Positions 24,338 to 32,997 of a stretch of 34,453 bases of DNA are shown here, piece after piece; the stretch's first letter is position 1, and each line of letters starts with the position of its first letter. The stretch lies in contig QHWY01000009.1 in NCBI GenBank assembly GCA_003223875.1, positions 1 through 34,453 of the forward strand. Reading direction: 5' to 3'. This stretch comes from Acidobacteriota bacterium. GTDB lineage: Bacteria; Acidobacteriota; Terriglobia; 20CM-2-55-15. A program made the position numbers and the translations under genes. The notes beneath the pieces were generated by a model, which did no database searches, had not been told where the DNA came from, and was given only the letters and a program-made list of their open reading frames with translations.

Positions 24338-25993
24338 TCAAATCTCCAGAATCACGGGAAGAATGAACGGGCGCTTTGCCGTTTGTTTATAAAAGAATTT
24401 TCTCAGGTCCTTTCGAATTTTTTCTTTGATCACGGTCCAGTCGCCTCGTTCTTCGACGGTCGCGTTGTTGATGGTATCAAACAACATGTGCCGGCTCTCG
24501 GTCAGCAGCCGTTCTTCTTCAAGAAATGCAACGCCGCGAAAAATAATTTCAGGCGGAATTTCCATCATTCCGGTCTGCTTGTTGATCGCGATAATTGACA
24601 AGATGATGCCGTCTTCAGCGATATGGCGGCGGTCGCGGATGACCACTTCTTCGACTTCTTCGAGACTGCCTTCGTCGATCAACACGCGACCAACCGGCGC
24701 CTTGCCCGCAATTTCCGCGCCTGCTGGATCGAAGCGCAGGATATCGCCCGTCTCGACGATTATGACCTTCTCGCTGACGACGGAAGTCTTTTCCACAAGT
24801 TTGGCGTGACGGTGAAGCTGGCGATAGGTTCCGTGAATGGGGATGAAATATTTGGGCTTCACCAAGGTCACGACCAGCTTCAATTCTTCTTCGCTGGCAT
24901 GACCGCTCACATGCACCGGCGGCTGGCTTCCGTCGGCGTAATAGATCTCCGCGCGCCGGCGATAGAAATGATCCATCATCCGGCCGATCGCGCGTTCGTT
25001 TCCTGGAATGTGGCGCGCGGACAGGACAACCGTGTCGCCTTCCTCGATCTTGAGATCCTTATGGTCGTCGAGCGCCAGCCTGGAAAGCGCCGACATTGGT
25101 TCTCCCTGACATCCACCGGCAACAACACAAACTTTGTCGCGCGGATAGCTGCGAATTTCTTTCGCTCGAATGACCAGCCCAGGCGAAACTTTCAGGAAGC
25201 CAAGTTCTTCGGCAGTCTCGGTGTTTTCGATCATCCGGCGTCCGAGAAAGCTCACGCAGCGTCCATATTGCTGCGCCTGATCGATTACCAATTGAAGCCT
25301 TGGAATCGATGACGTGAAGCATGAAAGGATGATGCGCCCTTGCGATGTGCGAAAAATCGACTCAAAGCGATCGTTGACGGAACGCTCCGAAAGCGTATAT
25401 CCCGCGTGTTCGGCATTCGTGCTGTCGGAGAAGAGGGCCAGCACGCCCTGATCGCCGTAGGCGGCGAGCGTGTGAAGGTCGAATAACTTTCCATCTATCG
25501 GCGTCGGATCGATCTTGAAATCACCCGTGTGGATCACGGTTCCAGCAGGAGTTTTGATTGCGAGGGCGAATGCGTCGACAATCGAGTGCGTCACGTGAAA
25601 GAACTGCACACTGAAGCAACCGGCGGTAATCTCGTCCTTGTCTTTGACGATGTGGAGCCGCGCCTCGTCGAGCATCCCGTGTTGTCCCAGCTTGTTCTTT
25701 ACCAGCGCCATCGTGAAGTTGGATCCGAACACAGGCACATTCAAATAAGGAAGGATGAACGGTAAGGCGCCGATGTGATCCTCGTGGCCATGCGTAAGGA
25801 AGATCGCCTGGACTTCGTTCTTGTTTTCGAGGAGGTAAGTAATATCAGGAACGATGATGTCGACGCCTAGCAGCTCCTCGTCCGGGAACATCACGCCGGC
25901 GTCAACGACAATGATCGTGCCGTTCGACCGGAACGCCATCATGTGCATTCCGAATTCACCGAGTCCGCCAAGGGGAACGACTTCGAGCGTCAT
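24338..25993 (-). CDS. rnj: Ribonuclease J
   Basis: The 551-residue protein is a beta-CASP metallo-beta-lactamase RNase. Zinc ligands are in THGHEDHIG (H68, H70, D72, H73) and HVTH (133-136). The beta-CASP part includes LFSDSTNAEHAGYTLSERSV, and the late motifs are HVSGHAS and IPIHGTYR. A C-terminal domain of about 100 residues follows. RNase J acts as a 5'-3' exonuclease and endonuclease in mRNA decay and rRNA maturation. It lies downstream of rsmA with a capped repeat in between, so the two may not share a transcript. The start at 25993 has no strong ribosome binding site. Confidence 0.95.
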   Translation of the reverse strand: MTLEVVPLGGLGEFGMHMMAFRSNGTIIVVDAGVMFPDEELLGVDIIVPDITYLLENKNEVQAIFLTHGHEDHIGALPFILPYLNVPVFGSNFTMALVKNKLGQHGMLDEARLHIVKDKDEITAGCFSVQFFHVTHSIVDAFALAIKTPAGTVIHTGDFKIDPTPIDGKLFDLHTLAAYGDQGVLALFSDSTNAEHAGYTLSERSVNDRFESIFRTSQGRIILSCFTSSIPRLQLVIDQAQQYGRCVSFLGRRMIENTETAEELGFLKVSPGLVIRAKEIRSYPRDKVCVVAGGCQGEPMSALSRLALDDHKDLKIEEGDTVVLSARHIPGNERAIGRMMDHFYRRRAEIYYADGSQPPVHVSGHASEEELKLVVTLVKPKYFIPIHGTYRQLHRHAKLVEKTSVVSEKVIIVETGDILRFDPAGAEIAGKAPVGRVLIDEGSLEEVEEVVIRDRRHIAEDGIILSIIAINKQTGMMEIPPEIIFRGVAFLEEERLLTESRHMLFDTINNATVEERGDWTVIKEKIRKDLRKFFYKQTAKRPFILPVILEI

Positions 25994-26016
25994 TTTTTTG
26001 ATGGCTCCACGCCGCT

Positions 26017-26160
26017 CCCCTCCTAAGTTAGGAGGGGAGCCGAGCGAAGCGAGGCGGGAGGTTCTCTTTTGGAACCACCCCGTCTGCGCGGACTTCGTCG
26101 AAGCTTCGCCCTATCGGGCTCGCGCTTCGCGGTCATCGCAGCTACCCCTCCTAGGAGGGG
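26017..26160. repeat. 144-bp capped repeat (copy B)
   Basis: The left cap (26017-26037) equals the left cap of copy A; the right cap is a shortened CCCCTCCTAGGAGGGG (26145-26160). Inside are GCCGAGCGAAGCGAGGCGGG and the core GCTTCGCCCTATCGGGCTCG. It lies between the rsmA stop and the rnj start. Relative to copy A it has lost about 45 bases. Confidence 0.85.
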
Positions 26161-26179
26161 AGTTCGCTTTATCCCACAG

Positions 26180-26989
26180 TCACATTCTGAATTGATTATA
26201 CACACGCAAAAATTCGGCTACAGAAAGCTCTTCGGGACGCGCGTTTGGATCGATGCCGGCACTCTCGAGCCGCTGAAGAATCTGCGCGCGTAATTCAGAA
26301 CCGAACATGCTTTGCAAGTTGTTTGCGAGTTTTTTGCGGCGCGAAGAGAATGCTTTGTGGACAAAGCCGGTGAAGCGTTTGTTGTCAGGTACACGCGGTT
26401 TCCAATCGATGCGGACGACGGCAGAGTTCACTTTGGGAGGCGGTTTAAATGCGCCGGGCGGAACGGTGAAGCCGTAAGCTACCGTCGCGTAATACTGAAT
26501 CAATACGGAAAGGGGTCCATAATCACGCGTGCGGGGATTCGCGGAAAGCCGGTCAGCTACTTCTTTCTGGATCATCACGGTTATGCCGAGGATCTGATCA
26601 CGGTAATCGATGAATCTTCTCAATAGCGGCGTTGCAATATTGTACGGAAGGTTCGCGACGACGTGAAAGGGAATCTGGGGAAGAACAGCCTCGAGTGCGT
26701 CACCTTCAATGATTTCTACATTTGAAGGTAGGCGCGCGCGAAGCTCCGCAATCAAGGCTCGATCGATTTCGATGGCAATCACACGATGAACCGCAGCGGC
26801 GAGCGCGAGTGTGAGGGAACCGGCACCCGGTCCGATTTCCACGACTGTATCTTCGGGTGTTAAGCGCGCGAATTGCACGATGCGCCTGAGGATGGAGGGA
26901 TCGGTTAAGAAATGCTGGCCAAAGCGTTTCTTCAAAGTGGACGATTCCCCTCGTCGCAGGGCTTTGCACAACAAATCCTGGGCGGTCAT
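26180..26989 (-). CDS. rsmA: 16S rRNA dimethyladenosine transferase RsmA (KsgA)
   Basis: The SAM-binding motif VVEIGPGAGSLT, the acidic IAIEID, GDAL and the catalytic NLPYNI identify KsgA, which dimethylates two adjacent adenines near the 3' end of 16S rRNA. Family similarity begins only at KKRFGQHFLTD, 18 residues after the ATG at 26989. The ATG has AGGGGCGG upstream and is kept as the longest start, but a TTG at 26935 with GAGGGGAA before it matches the usual N-terminus better. The extra 18 codons derive from a palindromic repeat. At 251 or 269 residues the length is normal. Confidence 0.93.
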   Translation of the reverse strand: MTAQDLLCKALRRGESSTLKKRFGQHFLTDPSILRRIVQFARLTPEDTVVEIGPGAGSLTLALAAAVHRVIAIEIDRALIAELRARLPSNVEIIEGDALEAVLPQIPFHVVANLPYNIATPLLRRFIDYRDQILGITVMIQKEVADRLSANPRTRDYGPLSVLIQYYATVAYGFTVPPGAFKPPPKVNSAVVRIDWKPRVPDNKRFTGFVHKAFSSRRKKLANNLQSMFGSELRAQILQRLESAGIDPNARPEELSVAEFLRVYNQFRM

Positions 26990-27067
26990 AGACCGCCCCT
27001 ACAGCTTGGGGTGCGCAACTGTAGGGGCGCTCTATGAGCGCCCGCGATGTATTTTTTGTGCAAAGCC
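26945..27067. repeat. Nested hairpin repeat over the rsmA start
   Basis: The outer arms are GGGCTTTGCACAACAAAT (from about 26958) and ATTTTTTGTGCAAAGCCC (27050-27067). Inside them, two hairpin arms face each other: GGCGGTCATAGACCGCC followed by CCTACAG, and CTGTAGG followed by GGCGCTCTATGAGCGCC. Each inner arm is itself a palindrome. Where one reads GGTC/GACC the other reads GCTC/GAGC, so paired bases changed together. This structure covers the rsmA ATG and its upstream region. Confidence 0.75.
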
Positions 27068-27248
27068 CTCCTCGCAGAGGAGGGGTGGATGCGACGGCGC
27101 GAAGCGGCGACGTAGACGGGGTGGTCAGACCGGCCGCGACATTTCGCCGAACTTCTATTGAGGCTTCGCCTTATCGGGCTCGCGCTTGGCGCCACCCCGG
27201 TCTGCGCCTCGCTTCGCTCGGCGCATTCCGCTCCTGTGCGAGGAGGGG
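27066..27248. repeat. 183-bp capped repeat (copy C)
   Basis: The left cap is CCCTCCTCGCAGAGGAGGGG (27066-27085); the right cap is CTCCTGTGCGAGGAGGGG (27231-27248). The inside shares CTTCGCCTTATCGGGCTCGC with copy B and carries the CGCCTCGCTTCGCTCGGCGC block in the opposite orientation to copies A and B. It ends 10 bases from the 3' end of tRNA-Glu. Confidence 0.75.
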
Positions 27249-27257
27249 AATCGAGAA

Positions 27258-27332
27258 CGTCCCGTACGGGATTCGAACCCGTGCTGCAGCCTTGAAAGGG
27301 CTGTGTCCTAGACCGGGCTAGACGAACGGGAC
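27258..27332 (-). tRNA. tRNA-Glu (TTC)
   Basis: A complete cloverleaf with acceptor GTCCCGT/ACGGGAC, discriminator G, anticodon loop CTTTCAA (anticodon TTC) and T-arm GGGTTCGAATCCC. The 3' CCA is not encoded. The gene is flanked on its 3' side by a capped repeat. Confidence 0.95.
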
Positions 27333-27355
27333 AACTGGTTAAGTGACAAACATAA

Positions 27356-27385
27356 ATTGTAACCGCTAGTTCTTGACGGCTTCAA
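27356..27385 (-). promoter_or_regulatory. Likely promoter of tRNA-Glu
   Basis: On the minus strand TTGAAG (27385-27380) and TACAAT (27361-27356) are 18 bases apart, with the -10 box 23 bases before the tRNA. The match is moderate. Confidence 0.45.
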
Positions 27386-27497
27386 CGATGAAACGTTTTG
27401 GAGCTGAGTAAGCTGGTCATTTGACAACTGCATTTGACGTCCTTCATTGGACATCCCAACATTTGAGATTGGAATTTGCACTGCGCCGCATTTTGCA

Positions 27498-27520
27498 ACA
27501 CCCTCGCAGAGGAGGGGAAT
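27498..27520. repeat. Solitary end of the capped repeat family
   Basis: CCCTCGCAGAGGAGGGGAAT, preceded by TTTTGCAAC, matches the left cap of copy C (TTGTGCAAAG, CCCTCCTCGCAGAGG) without a body or second cap. It sits just before the stop of the TPR/peptidase gene. Confidence 0.65.
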
Positions 27521-27525
27521 GTTTT

Positions 27526-29418
27526 CTACTTGTTCTCCAGGAACTCCACAACCACCGGCTCACGGGCGCCGTCAGGCTGCGGGCGATATGTAATCGACAC
27601 GGGACTGCCGGGATTGCGAGATCCGCATTTGATATTTCCGGAGACATCAGCAGTGTAGCTGAGGAATTGAATTTTATCGGGTTCGGATGAGTGGAAATCG
27701 ATGGTGCCACCGTCGGTTCTTACTCGAAGCGTCAAGCCATTCGAGCAATCCAGATTCACGAGAAGACCAGCCACCTTTTCGCCCTCAACGTTCGGTCCGA
27801 GCGGCGTTAGCGCTTCGAGAACCGTCTCTTTCGGAGCGGTTGGTGCGGGCGGAGGCGGCGGGATCCGCTCCTCTGTTTTTCGTTCGTTGTTCCTATCCTT
27901 CTCGACGCCGGCTGTGATTTCGGTAAATGTGACGATCTGTTCGGTCTTATCGAGTAGCGCCGTGACACGCCTGCGCAGTTCGGGATCCGTCGCGCTCCGC
28001 TCGACCTCGAACAGGATGGCCCTGCCGTCAGCCGTTCGGTCCTCGCGCAGATACGTTTGCGCCAGCAGCATCTTCAGATCGTCTCGTCCGGGCGAGATGG
28101 AGATGGCTTTCTTCAGCGCGGCTTCCGATTCATCCAGATGATCGCCCGCATTCAAATTGATGCGGCCAAAGAGAGCGTAAGCTTCAACAAAACGGGGCGC
28201 CAACTCCATCGATTTTTTTGCATAAGCCCGCATGGTGTCGTACCGTTCTGCCGAGCCGGTGTTAACACTAGAGAGAGCGTCGGTATCCGCGCGATCCAGG
28301 GCATAAGCATAGTGGTAGTTGACCATCGGATTCTTGGAGTCCGATTCCACCGCCTTCTTCAGAAGTGCCAGAGCTTCATCGTATTTTTTTTGCCGCAGGC
28401 GTAACAACGCCAGCGAGGTTTGGGCGGAGCTGAGACCGGGAGCTTTCGCCGTCGCAGCCATCAAATGTGGTTCCGCATCAGCCGGACGGTTCAAATGAAG
28501 GAGGAGGTCGCCGAGGTAAAACTCCGATTCAGCTTCCGAGAGCGTTGTCGTCGTCATTGAACGCACGTCGATCTGCAGGTTCTCCCGCGATGTCACCTTC
28601 ATAGTCGGCCAATTTGTCCGCTTGCGGACGTACTCCCGGACTTCATCTTCCAGTGTGCCGTAGTCGGTCTGAAACGATTCGCCGAAGCTGTCCTCAAAAG
28701 GCGCCCCTTTTGTCAGGGCCGTCAACAATTGGACGAATTGAGTTCTTCGCTTTCCTTCGGCGCCAAGGATCAGGTAGTGCACGAAAGCCCACGATTCCGC
28801 ATAGAACATTCCCTGCTTCGAAGCTTCGTTATATTCCGGCGAGTTCTGTTGAATCGAGAGCAGCCTCTTTAATGGAATGAACTGCGGCGTCTGGTTCAGC
28901 ATCGCTAGGTGGTGTTCGGGCGCTCGTCCGATGCTGAATTCATTTGCCTTGTTGCCCATTTCGAACGTGCTGTAGCACTCGGCAAGTCCTTCGGTGATCC
29001 AAAGAGGCAGTCCACCGACGTTCTCGCGGAGAAGGAAGTGGACGTACTCATGGAGCACAATATTGGGCGAACCGATCACAGGAGTCACAGCGATGTAATT
29101 GATATCTTCACCGGGCTGGAAGAATGCGAGCGCGTTGGACGGCTGCCCTTGATAGAGCGGCTTGTATGGTTTCAAGGACTCGTCATTCTTAAAGACTAAT
29201 ACATTAACGGGAACGGTTGAGCTTTGGTCCATTTTGGGAAACATCATCGCCAGCGCCGTTCGGAAGTCCTCCAGGGTACGTCCGACGCGGCGAATATCGG
29301 ATTCACTGGCGTTTCCCACGAGCAGGAAATTCTTGGAGCGAATGCTCAACCATTTGTCGGCTGCGAGCGAAGGGCGAGTGAGCAGCAACAAAGCGGCGAG
29401 GGCCAAGAGACGCTTCAT
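27526..29418 (-). CDS. Secreted zinc-peptidase-like protein with TPR repeats
   Basis: A signal peptide (MKRLLALAALLLLTRPSLAA) starts the 630-residue protein. Residues 25-270 form a DUF1570/MA-like peptidase region with the zinc site HEYVH (123-127) and a downstream glutamate in WITEGLAECYS. Residues 295-490 contain several TPR units (AESEFYLGDLLLHLNRPADA, KYDEALALLKKAVESDSKNP). A Pro-rich linker (PPPPPAPTAP) leads to a beta-rich C-terminal domain ending VEFLENK. It is likely periplasmic. It begins four bases after guaD ends, in the same operon. The substrate is unknown. Confidence 0.82.
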   Translation of the reverse strand: MKRLLALAALLLLTRPSLAADKWLSIRSKNFLLVGNASESDIRRVGRTLEDFRTALAMMFPKMDQSSTVPVNVLVFKNDESLKPYKPLYQGQPSNALAFFQPGEDINYIAVTPVIGSPNIVLHEYVHFLLRENVGGLPLWITEGLAECYSTFEMGNKANEFSIGRAPEHHLAMLNQTPQFIPLKRLLSIQQNSPEYNEASKQGMFYAESWAFVHYLILGAEGKRRTQFVQLLTALTKGAPFEDSFGESFQTDYGTLEDEVREYVRKRTNWPTMKVTSRENLQIDVRSMTTTTLSEAESEFYLGDLLLHLNRPADAEPHLMAATAKAPGLSSAQTSLALLRLRQKKYDEALALLKKAVESDSKNPMVNYHYAYALDRADTDALSSVNTGSAERYDTMRAYAKKSMELAPRFVEAYALFGRINLNAGDHLDESEAALKKAISISPGRDDLKMLLAQTYLREDRTADGRAILFEVERSATDPELRRRVTALLDKTEQIVTFTEITAGVEKDRNNERKTEERIPPPPPAPTAPKETVLEALTPLGPNVEGEKVAGLLVNLDCSNGLTLRVRTDGGTIDFHSSEPDKIQFLSYTADVSGNIKCGSRNPGSPVSITYRPQPDGAREPVVVEFLENK

Positions 29419-29422
29419 GGCT

Positions 29423-30661
29423 TTAAAAATACATGAGGTTGCCCCGAACGTAAACTTCGACGACGCATTTTTTATCGCTTTCCAAACAGAGCGTGGAGAG
29501 AGCTTCTTCCGCCTTCCGGCGAGGTTTTACATCGACAACAATGAAGTCGGCATCTTTGCCGGCAGCGAAATTACCGATGTGATCGGATATTCCGAGCGAC
29601 CGTGCGCCGGCGAGCGTTGCAAGGTATAAGGCTTCAGTCGGCGTCATAGCGGTAGCGCGTATCGCTTCGCGCATCTGTTCGAACATGGACAGTGAAGGAC
29701 CTCCGGCAATATCGGTTCCGAGGGAAATCATCAGTCCCGCATCTTGAAGCTTGCGATACGGCATGGTGCCGCTCCGAAGCGTTTGATTGGAATAGGGGCA
29801 AAAGGCAATCTTTACTTCGCGTTTTGCGAGCAGGTTTATTTCTTCGGCTGATAGATGAATGCAATGCGCCATGATAGTTCGCGCGCCGAGCAGACCGGCA
29901 TCGTCGTAAACGCCTGCGTACGACGGCTTGTCGGGAAACAGATCACGGATCCATCGGACCTCGTTTACGTTTTCGGCCAGGTGCGACTGAACAAAAGCGC
30001 CCGTCTCGCGCGCGATCTGTCCGACACGGTGCATGAGAGAGATCGAGCAGGAGGCGGCAAACCGTGGCGTAAATACGTAGCGCAATCGGCCGCCATCGTT
30101 GTTATCCCATTTTTCAAATAGCCGCACGCTGGCGTGAATGGAGCGTTCCGTATCTTCCATCAGTCCGGGAGGCGAATTGCGGTCCATCATTACTTTGCCG
30201 ATAAACGCACGCACGCCCTTCGCGCGCGCTGCGATAAAGGCGATGTCGGTTGCCGGCTCGTGTATGGAACAGTAGATTGCCGCCGTCGTTGTGCCGTTTG
30301 CCACCAATTCGTCAAAAAAAGTCGTGGAGATTTCTTCGGCGTATGCGGGATCGGCAAATCGCGCTTCTTCCGGATATGTATAAGTGTTCAACCACGTCAA
30401 CAATTCACCTTCTCCAACACCCATCATCGCGAACTGTGGCAAGTGAACATGCGTGTCTACGAAGCCGGGCAGGATAATTTTTTCGTTGAAGTCGCGGAAC
30501 TTGGCATCCGGAAATTCCCAACGTGGATCGTCGGCGGTAATTCGGACGATTTTCTCGCCTTCGATCACAAGGTAACCGGGATCGTAGTAATCGACCCGAT
30601 CCGGCGCGAGGGGGTTGATAACGAGTCCTTTGAAGATGCGCCTAGTATCGCGAGTACCCAT
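29423..30661 (-). CDS. guaD: Guanine deaminase
   Basis: The 412-residue amidohydrolase has metal ligands in LPGFVDTHVHLPQ (H71, H73), QSHLAE (H227), AHCIHL (H266) and GTDIAGGPSLSMFEQMR (D317). The last motif and the RFAASCS segment are typical of guanine deaminase, which converts guanine to xanthine in purine salvage and breakdown. In most members the segment FCPxSN continues with small residues; here it reads FCPYSNQTLRSG, a mild variation. The start overlaps the rhomboid gene end by 20 bases, and the stop is four bases from the peptidase gene, so the three genes form one operon. Confidence 0.92.
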   Translation of the reverse strand: MGTRDTRRIFKGLVINPLAPDRVDYYDPGYLVIEGEKIVRITADDPRWEFPDAKFRDFNEKIILPGFVDTHVHLPQFAMMGVGEGELLTWLNTYTYPEEARFADPAYAEEISTTFFDELVANGTTTAAIYCSIHEPATDIAFIAARAKGVRAFIGKVMMDRNSPPGLMEDTERSIHASVRLFEKWDNNDGGRLRYVFTPRFAASCSISLMHRVGQIARETGAFVQSHLAENVNEVRWIRDLFPDKPSYAGVYDDAGLLGARTIMAHCIHLSAEEINLLAKREVKIAFCPYSNQTLRSGTMPYRKLQDAGLMISLGTDIAGGPSLSMFEQMREAIRATAMTPTEALYLATLAGARSLGISDHIGNFAAGKDADFIVVDVKPRRKAEEALSTLCLESDKKCVVEVYVRGNLMYF

Positions 30662-31343
30662 ATCGCGCCCGGTCCTTGCCAGGAAACAGGCCCACTAGGA
30701 TAATTCCGATAACGAAGCCGCCGACGTGCGCCCACCACGCGACGCCTCCAGCATTGGCCGTGGTGGTGGCCAGCGCGGCGGTTCCGTACAAGAATTGCAT
30801 AAGGAACCAGAAGATGAGGAGGAGCACGGCAGGAATTTCGATGACCTGCAGAAACATAAAAATCGGCACCAGCGTCAGGACTCGAGCAAATGGAAAGGAC
30901 ACCACATACGCCCCCAAAACACCCGCAATTGCGCCGCTTGCGCCGACGCTGGGAACGCTGGTCTGGGAATTGAGCACGGTATGGACAATTCCGGCGCCTA
31001 AGCCGCAGAGCAGATAAAATAGAAGGTAGTTGAAGTGACCCAACCGGTCTTCGACGTTGTCGCCGAAAATCCAGAGGTACCACATGTTCCCGATCAGGTG
31101 GAGCCATCCGCCATGCAGGAACATCGAAGTGAAAAACGGCAGCGCGACGGCCGTGAAGGGAATATGGGATTGAGGCCACGCAAGCACCGTTGTCGGAACA
31201 ACTCCATAATGCATGATGAATCGTTCGAAGCTGCGGCTACCAAGCGACAGTTCGTAAAAAAAGACGAAGACATTGGCAGTGATGAGAGAAACTGTAATGA
31301 ATGGAAATGAGCGCGACGGAATGTTATCTCTAAAAGGGATCAT
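30642..31343 (-). CDS. Rhomboid-family intramembrane serine protease
   Basis: The ATG at 31343 gives the usual beginning (MIPFRDNIPSRSFPFITVSL); the frame is also open further upstream. The 233-residue protein has six or more hydrophobic segments. It carries the HGGWLHLIGNMWYLWIFG block, the catalytic serine in GASGAIAG (S136) and the catalytic histidine in WWAHVGG (H206). It cleaves membrane proteins within the bilayer; the substrates are unknown. Its start codon overlaps that of the divergent TPR gene within the four bases CATG. Confidence 0.93.
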   Translation of the reverse strand: MIPFRDNIPSRSFPFITVSLITANVFVFFYELSLGSRSFERFIMHYGVVPTTVLAWPQSHIPFTAVALPFFTSMFLHGGWLHLIGNMWYLWIFGDNVEDRLGHFNYLLFYLLCGLGAGIVHTVLNSQTSVPSVGASGAIAGVLGAYVVSFPFARVLTLVPIFMFLQVIEIPAVLLLIFWFLMQFLYGTAALATTTANAGGVAWWAHVGGFVIGIILVGLFPGKDRARYGYSRY

Positions 31344-32550
31344 GTCTTTTCGGCCGGCCATGCGTGCCAGCCTTCTCGTTTCAATCGCACTGGTCGTGCT
31401 CTTTCCGTTCGTCCAGTCTGTTTTGGCCGCCGATGCCAAACAGATTTACGAAGAGGCCACTAATGCCCTCTACAATCTCGACTTTAGCACCGCAGAGCAC
31501 ACCTACGAAACGTTGACGCGCGACTATCCGGATAATCCGGATTATTGGAACGCGGTGGCTTCCGCAATCTGGGTCCGGATTACGTTCAACCAGCAGAAAC
31601 TCAACATTGAAAGTTTCTCCGGCAGTTCTTTGGGAACAAAGGATTCGAGAGACACCGTCAATCCGGCTGATGAAAAGCGTATGCGCGACGTGATCACGAT
31701 CGCCATCCAAAAAGCCGACGCGATACTCAAACAGAATCCAAATGACGTGCGGGCGTTGTACGCCAAAGGAGTCTCGCAAGGTACGCTGGCGGCCTTCGAG
31801 GCTACTGTCAAGCGGTCATATATGTCCGCGCATGGTAAGGCGAAGGCGGCGCATGATCTTCACGAGCAGGTGCTGAAGCTGGATCCTACATTTGATGACG
31901 CCCAGATTGGCGTCGGTGCTTACGATTACGTTGTCGGGGTACTTCCTGCGTTTCTGAGGTTCGTATTGTCTCCATTCGGCGTGCGCAGCGCGGGCAAAGA
32001 GATGGGTATCCAGGAACTCGAAGCGGTGGCGGCAAGAGGAAAAATCGCTTCAAGCGACGCCAAAATGATCCTCATCGTCGTGTATACCCGTGAGAAACGG
32101 TATGAACAGGCCTTGAAACTTCTGGAGGAGCTTCACTCGAAGTACCCCCGCAATTTTCCCTTCGAGCTAGCGCAAGCATCCGTGTACAGAAAGATGCAGA
32201 AGTGGGATGATGCCGAGCGGGTGTATGAACAGATTTTGGCGAAAATCCACGCGAAGAAGGACGGCTACGAGCGCCTGCGTCAAGCCAGAGTTCTGTCCGC
32301 CCTAGGCACGAATGATGTAGATAGCCACCAGTTTGAACGAGCGATGGACACGTTCCAACAAGTTATCTCCGCTAACGATGCCACGGTCAACGAAAAGGGC
32401 CGCGCTCAGCTTTGGCTAGGAAAACTCTTCGACTCCGAAAAGGACCGCAGCAAAGCCCTCGAACACTACGAAGCGCTGCTGGCCCTCGACTGCAGCCCGG
32501 ATTTGAAAGCCGAAGCGCAGAGATATAAGCGGCATCCCTTCGGCGAATAG
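31342..32550 (+). CDS. Exported TPR-repeat protein
   Basis: The ATG at 31342 has AAAAGGG four bases upstream and leads to an export signal (RASLLVSIALVVLFPFVQSV followed by LAADA); ATGs at 31321 and 31360 are alternatives. The 402-residue product is made of TPR-like helix pairs (IYEEATNALYNLDFSTAEHT, KAKAAHDLHEQVLKLDPTFD, RYEQALKLLEELHSKYPRNF, ALEHYEALLALDCSPDLKAE). A hydrophobic patch (YDYVVGVLPAFLRFVLSPFG) in the middle is unusual for a soluble TPR protein. It probably acts as a periplasmic scaffold. The stop codon abuts the stop of the next gene on the other strand. Confidence 0.8.
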   Translation: MSFRPAMRASLLVSIALVVLFPFVQSVLAADAKQIYEEATNALYNLDFSTAEHTYETLTRDYPDNPDYWNAVASAIWVRITFNQQKLNIESFSGSSLGTKDSRDTVNPADEKRMRDVITIAIQKADAILKQNPNDVRALYAKGVSQGTLAAFEATVKRSYMSAHGKAKAAHDLHEQVLKLDPTFDDAQIGVGAYDYVVGVLPAFLRFVLSPFGVRSAGKEMGIQELEAVAARGKIASSDAKMILIVVYTREKRYEQALKLLEELHSKYPRNFPFELAQASVYRKMQKWDDAERVYEQILAKIHAKKDGYERLRQARVLSALGTNDVDSHQFERAMDTFQQVISANDATVNEKGRAQLWLGKLFDSEKDRSKALEHYEALLALDCSPDLKAEAQRYKRHPFGE

Positions 32551-32997
32551 CTAGGAGCGCTTCCTCTTCTTCTTCGCAAACGGATGTAGGGAGTCGGAGG
32601 CGTCGTAGGCTTCCCTGAGCCAGTCGGTGATCGGGGACTCGACCTGGTCGCGATGTATGACGCGAATCTGATGTCCGAATTTGACGCTCGAGGCCGGAAC
32701 CATCTTAAGTACGCGTGAATCTTTAAGTTTCCTCCCAAGAAAGAACCATATCTCCAGAAACTTTCTTTGCGGACGTACGAAGAAGTAGCAGGCCTTTCGC
32801 GAAAACATGATCGATCGATGCGAGGCATAGATCCTTTGATCGCCGAATTCAGCAGCTGTGTCCCGCAATCGTTCCCACGCGTCGAGCAGGTCTTCAGAAA
32901 GACCTCGCGTTAGGTTCTCTTCCGTCGTGGTCCAGCAATCGTGCGGCGTCCCCTCTTCAATCTCTTCCTTGCAGTGATAGCACTCTCTCGTTGCCAT
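32551..32997 (-). CDS. DUF5655-domain protein with N-terminal CxxC
   Basis: The 148-residue protein begins with a small Cys/His knuckle (CYHCKEEIEEGTPHDC), which may bind zinc. The rest matches DUF5655: ASHRSIMFSRKACYFFVRPQ, RKFLEIWFFLGRKLKDSRVL, and ESPITDWLREAYDASDS. The family's function is unknown; it occurs near mobile and defence genes and as a C-terminal domain of other proteins. The Lys/Arg-rich tail (AKKKRKRS) may contact nucleic acid. The gene is convergent with the TPR gene with no bases between the stops. Confidence 0.78.
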   Translation of the reverse strand: MATRECYHCKEEIEEGTPHDCWTTTEENLTRGLSEDLLDAWERLRDTAAEFGDQRIYASHRSIMFSRKACYFFVRPQRKFLEIWFFLGRKLKDSRVLKMVPASSVKFGHQIRVIHRDQVESPITDWLREAYDASDSLHPFAKKKRKRS

